Shown piece after piece: positions 50,201 to 56,200 of a stretch of DNA of 64,000 bases. The stretch spans positions 1,860,001 through 1,924,000 of the forward strand of contig JAIGNY010000581.1 in NCBI GenBank assembly GCA_020152595.1, given 5' to 3'. Source of the DNA: Chiridota heheva. Its lineage: Eukaryota; Echinodermata; Holothuroidea; Apodida; Chiridotidae. The notes beneath the pieces are model-generated. The model saw only the letters and a program-made list of their open reading frames with translations. It ran no database searches and had not been told where the DNA came from. Each line of letters opens with the position of its first letter. Positions within the stretch are counted from its first letter, which is position 1. A program made the translations under genes and the position numbers.

Positions 50201-53200
50201 GCTTGTTTGTAATGATCCTCCACAAAAGTAATGGTTGTCCGCTTGCTTCTTTGTAATGATCCTCCCACAAAAGTAATGGTTGTCCATTTGCTTGTTTGTA
50301 ATGATCCTCCCACAAAAGTAATGGTTGTCCATTTGCTTGTTTGTAATGATCCTCCCACAAAAGTAATGGTTGTCCATTTGCTTGTTTGTAATGATCCTCC
50401 CACAAAAGTAATGGTTGTCCATTTGCTTCTTTGTCATGATCCTCCCACCTAAACTCCAGCAAAGGCGTCATACGCACCCGCGATCTTGCGTACATGACCG
50501 ATGACGACCTCCAAGAAGAACTAACCAACATGTAACCGAAGCCCGTCGTCTCGTTCTAAAGAGAGACGGAGCCGAAACTTCCACCAACACCATATTTCTC
50601 ACTTTCGCAACTCCAACTCTCCCCTCCCACATCATTGCCGGCTACCTGAGAATCCAGGTCGCCCCTTATATTCCTAACCCTTTACGTTGCTACAATTGTC
50701 AGAGGTATGGCCACGGGAAAAACTCCTGCCACAGCCAAGCGCGCTGTGGTAACTGCGGAGCCCCGGACCATGACAACACCTCCTGCACCAACCCCACTCT
50801 GCACAAATTGTGACGGTAAACACCCAGCAAACCATCCCTCCTTCTCGAAAGACTGTCCCACCTGGCTTCAGGAAAAACAAATAACTAAACTTAAAACCCT
50901 TAACCCCAACATAACCTACCCTGAGGCCAGGAAACAATTCCTCGCTTCCCTTAACTCCAAGCCTTCCTACTCAAACGTAGTCTCCTCTAACTCTAATTCC
51001 CCAAACACAACTAACACAACAAAACTAACTCCCATGCCCAAACCGACCTCACCTGGCTCTTCTTACCTAGTCCTAAGCCCATCACCATTTCCAACAACCC
51101 AATCACACCCAATACCCACACCACCTCCACCACCACTTCTCTCCTCAACCCCTTCCTACTCTAAAGCCCCTACCGCCCCTACACCAACTCCACTAATACC
51201 TTCATACATCAAGCTAAAACCAGCCAAGCAAACAACCAACAAACCAACAAATCAACCAGCAAACAACCAACCAAAAAACAACCAATCAACAAACAACCTA
51301 TCAACAAACAACCAATCAACAAACAACCCACCTCCCAAACCCACACTGAAGAGAGTATGGATTGTTCGATTACGAACACACCGATCATACTTCTCGTCCA
51401 ATTTTCAAAACAATCGCTCCCAAAGAAACAAATCCAAAGAAAAAAAAAGCGAACTCAGACCCAGCAGATCTTCCTCCAGATAACCCCGCCTCCTTTATGG
51501 CATACACCACAATCAATTACAATAACACCCACAACATCATACAATGGAACATTAGGAGCCTTAAGGCCAATTCTGAAGAAATCGACCTTCTGGCCTCCAC
51601 CTTCAACCAGTCGTCTTCTGCCTACAAGAAACTTTCTTGAAAACCACCGACCATTACTCCTTAACAACTTTGCTTGCTATCACAAACATCAAGTGGATGC
51701 TGACAGGGCCTGTGGTGGCGTCTCCATTCTCGTTAGACACGATATCCCACACAGCCCTGTTCGTGTGCACACCGACCTTCAGGCCATCTGTATTTCTATC
51801 TCCCTCCACAAAACTTTCACTCTCTGCAATATCTATCTCCTCCCAACACCAACATTCAACCAACCAGCCTTAACAACCTCATCTCTCAGCTTCCCACCCC
51901 TTCATCCTTCTTGGTGACTTCAACGCTCACAACCCTCTGTGGGGCTCTAATACCACCACCCCTAGAGGCAAGTTCATCGAAAACGCTCTCCGTCAGCACA
52001 GCCTGTCCTTACTGAACACTAACTCCCGACCTACCTTCATCCTGCCACAGGCTCTCTCACCTGTATTGACCTGTCTATCTGTTCCCCTAACCTCCTCCCC
52101 TGACTTTAGTTGGAGAGTCACTGCTGACCTCTGTGGTAGTGATCATTACCCTCTTCTTATACACTCCAATCTTCAAATCCCCACTGAGCACACCCCCAAC
52201 TGGAACCTCGACAAGGCTGACTGGTCCCTTTTTGAAACTCTCTGTGACTCACACCTCCCCCCATCTTCTCGGGATGAGGATCCCATGTCTAACTTCAGTA
52301 ATATCCTTATCAACATCGCCACCTGCTCAATTCCCAAAACCTCCAAACCCCCAAATCATCCCCCCAACCCCTGGTTCTCAGATGACTGCAAAACCGCCAT
52401 CAAGAACAGGAAAAGAGCCCTCAGGAACTTTAAAACTAACCCGACCACCCATAACCTTAACCTCTTTCAGATCAGCCGTGCTAAGGCCAGACGCACTATC
52501 AAGGACAGTAAAACCAACACTTGGAACAACTTTATCTCTTCTCTCACCACCAACACCCCACTAAGAAGATTTGGAGAATGGTTAACAGCTTCCACGGCAG
52601 AGTAGGCAAATCTTCCATCTCCCATCTCTCTTGGAATGGAGACCTTCTCACCGCAAAAAAAGACATCGTTGACCACCTCGCCGCCTCTTTCAGCAACATC
52701 TCGGCCTCGACCAACTACTCCAATGCTTTCAAAATCAAAAAAGCTTGCGATGAAGCCCGAGAATCACTTTTCCCTCTGACAACTCCGAAGCTACAACACC
52801 CTCTCACCCTTTCTGAATTAAACCAAGCCATCAGCGACGCTGGCTGCACCTCCAAGGGCCCAGATAACATCCCCTATCAGTTTCTGAAACACCTCCCCAT
52901 CAAAGCCACCACTACCCTACTCACCATCTTCAACCACATTTGGTCCTCACACTCCTTTCCCCTATCTGGAGGACAGCTATTGTCATCCCGTCCTTAAACC
53001 GGGAAGGATAGCACCAACCCACCAGCTACCGACCCATCGCCCTTACTTGCTGTCTCTGTAAAATTATGGAAAAGATCATTAATCAGAGACTAAACTGGTT
53101 CCTCGAGACCAACAGAATCCTCTCTCCTCACCAAAGCGGCTTCCAAAACGTCGCAATACCCTAGACCAGTTAATTACGCTCGACACCGCTATCCGGGAAT

Positions 53201-56200
53201 CCTTTGCAAAAAGGAACACCTCATTGCCATATTTTTGACCCGAGAAAGCTTTCGACACTACTTGGAAATACGGCATTACCCGGAAACTTCACACCATTGG
53301 CCTCAGAGGCCACCTCCCCATCTTTATTCAAAACTTTATCTCACCCAGGCAGTTCCAAGTTCGTATTGGCCACACCCTCTCCAAGCGTACCCCCAAGAAG
53401 AGGGCGTCCCCCAAGGCAGCATCCTCTCCCCACTCTCTTCAACCTGAGCATTAATGACATCGGGAATGACCTTGGCCCCAGCATCAAGCGTACCCTCTCA
53501 CGTGGATGACTTCACCATCTTCTACTCCTCCCCTAGCTTTCCTATTGTTGAAAATAGGCTTCAAACCAGCCTCAATCAGCTGCAAGTCTGGAGCAACAAT
53601 AACGGTTTTAGATTCTCCAAAGACAAGACAGTCTGCATGCACTTTTGTCATTTCAACAACCTCCACCCCAACCCGAACTTTGTGCTCAATGGGAATCGCA
53701 TCCCTAAAGTTGAAAACACAAAGTTCCTTGGTCTAACTCTAGACCCCAAGCTCACCTACAAGCCACACATCACCAACCTGAAACTTAAATGCAATAGCTC
53801 CCTCAACCTCCTCCGACTGCTCTCCAACACTACTTGGGGAGCGAACCGCTATGCTCTCCTCAAAATTTTCAGGCTCACCATTCGTGCCAAGCTTGACTAT
53901 GGCAATATTGTTTACTGTGTCGCTCACAACTCATACCTCAACCACATTAACACCATCCAAAATGAAGCCCTCAGGCTTTGTCTAGGAGCCTACAGGACCT
54001 CCCCAATCACTAGCCTTCATGTTGAAGCCAACGAACCCCCTTTCTACTTAGATGTAAAAGCTTAGCCTCTCCTATGCTTTTAGAGTCCTCACCAACACTC
54101 AGAACCCTGTTTACAACCTCATTAGGTATTTTAATTTCTCCTCCCTCTTTGATAGGACTAAAACCCTATCGCCCCCTTCAGCTTACGCATTAAATCAGAC
54201 CTCTTTCAACTTGGCATCAACCCCGCCACTCTGGCACCTATTCCTGGCCCACTTTTCCGCCTTGGGCCACCCCCTTCCTTCTGTCCACCTAGACCTCTCC
54301 ACTTATAACAAAACTCAAACTCACCTAATCTCTTCATCAATCTCACAACCAAATCAAAGACCAACTCTCAAATTACACCTCTATCTATACTGATGGCTCC
54401 AAGGAAGGCAACAAGACAGCTGCTGCTGCCATCATCCAAGACATCACCCTCAGTAGCAGACTTCCTGACCACTCATCCATCTTTTCAGCCGAGGCTAAGG
54501 CCATTCTCCTCGCCCTCAACTTTATTGAGTACTCTCCTCTTAGTCACTTTGCCATTTTCTCTGACTCAAAGGCTGTTCTTACTTCATTACTCAATCTTAA
54601 ATGGGATAACCTCACCTGCCACCTCCTCCTCCGAAACTCTTTTCTCCCACCCTCTGCAGGAAAAGTGTTCTTTTCTTCTGGATTCCCAGCCATGTTGGCA
54701 TCCTGGCAATGACAGGGCTGATACAGCCGCTAAGCTTGCCCTTAACCTCCTCCCTTCCCCTTTTCCCAAAACCCTCTCTGACATCAAACCGCTTATCGCT
54801 TCTCTTGTTCGTGACCGCTGGCAAACCTTATGGAACTTCCAAATTGATAACAAACTCCATGTTATCCAGCCCACAATCCCGATCAAATCCACCATCAACA
54901 ACCTTTCTCGTATCGACAACGCTCATATTACCCGCCTTAGAATTGGTCACACCCACCTCACTCACTCCCACCTCCTTATTGGTTCCCCCAACCCCTCTGT
55001 AAAATTGCCACTGCATCCTTACAATCCAACACGTTCTCCTTGCTTGCCCCTGTACAACCTTCCCAGAGCTTCTCTCGCTCCCACAACTCAATTGCTGAGT
55101 TCTTCCAAAAAAATCCTCTAGATAAAATAGTCTCCTTCCTTCAGCATGCATCCTCTACAACCATATTTAATCCTCCTCTTCCACCCCCTCTCTACTCTGT
55201 TTTTAGTTTTACCCATGCACCTCCTCTCTCGATCACAGCTTTCTGGCTTCTGTTCTTGAATTTCTCTCATTCTTCCCCTGGTCTCTTTCCTTACTACCTC
55301 TAAAATGATCTGACCTCTCAGGCACAATTTGACCTTCGTTGTCGTGGTGCCGTTAAGACCTCATCAAACAAACAAACAAACTTGTTTGTAATGATCATTC
55401 CACAAAAGTAATGGTCGTCCATTTGCTTGTTTGTAATGATCCTCCCATAAGGAAAATTCTTGTCCTTACAACAAGGCTCTAAAGATCACATGACATCTAC
55501 TTACTAATCTGAATTGGTCATTCCATATATTTCATCTCGTGTACTTCCTTCATCTTCCTGCATCGCCTTAAGACTCCACCTTCTGTAGTTATGGTAACAG
55601 AACTTTTTTAACACTGCTCCCCATCTTTGGAACAATATCCCCACTGAAATTCGTTATACTTCATCTCTTTTGTAATTCAAAACCAAGCTCAAAAATCTCC
55701 TTTTTCAAATTGCTTTCATATTGTATTCTTTGTATTGTAGCTTTTTCCTTATTTTTTCTTGTTCTGCGAGTACTATATTTTACTTTTTGTTTCATTGCTC
55801 AGCGCATTGAGATGTTTGTAATATTTATATGTTTTATAAGAACTGTATTATTACTATTATTGTTAGAGGGAACTCGGCAACAACCTCATATTGGGTTAAC
55901 AACGCTGGCAATGCTAGATTCTTAATTTGGATCCTTGCTTCCTTCGTAATGATTTTTGGGTTTTAGAAATGCATCCAAAGGCATCCTGTTAGGATAAGAC
56001 ACCACCTGTTGACACCTACACCATAGTACATGGAGATTGCTTATAACCTATCGATTTCATCACGCTTAATTACAACTTAGGCTCATATGTACAGAAGGAG
56101 TTATGGTCATTGAAGTATCAAATTACTTTCAAAGTAGCTTGAAAAGGATGTTACAGTTTGAAGTTGTTTAACATGTTTACCTATAACCTTTTGAACTTCT

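Larger units (their letters stand above)
50449..55380 (+). mobile_element. I-type LINE (with RNase H), nearly full-length, inserted in the minisatellite
   Basis: The order is a gag-like ORF1 with CCHC knuckles, an AP-type endonuclease, reverse transcriptase, RNase H, a 3'UTR with CTCAGGCACAATTTGACC and a (CAAA)n end. ORF1 is cut at its 5' side. Left and right flanks are both the 45-bp minisatellite, and the 23 bases on each side (CTTCTTTGTCATGATCCTCC... and CTTGTTTGTAATGATCATTC...) agree at about 19 of 23, consistent with a target duplication but also with the repeat itself. An RNase H domain after the RT points to the I superfamily. Frameshifts in both ORFs show it is inactive. Confidence 0.93.

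Noticed and set aside
47160-50448. Possible CRISPR-like array
   Set aside because: The whole 45-bp unit is repeated with no unique spacers, and the genome is animal.
47155-50531. Very long open frames on both strands (up to 526 codons) with repeats such as [14 protein letters not shown] or [15 protein letters not shown]
   Set aside because: They are translations of a 45-bp minisatellite whose unit has no stop in several frames. Frames overlap on both strands and the DNA is inside a CLUAP1 intron.
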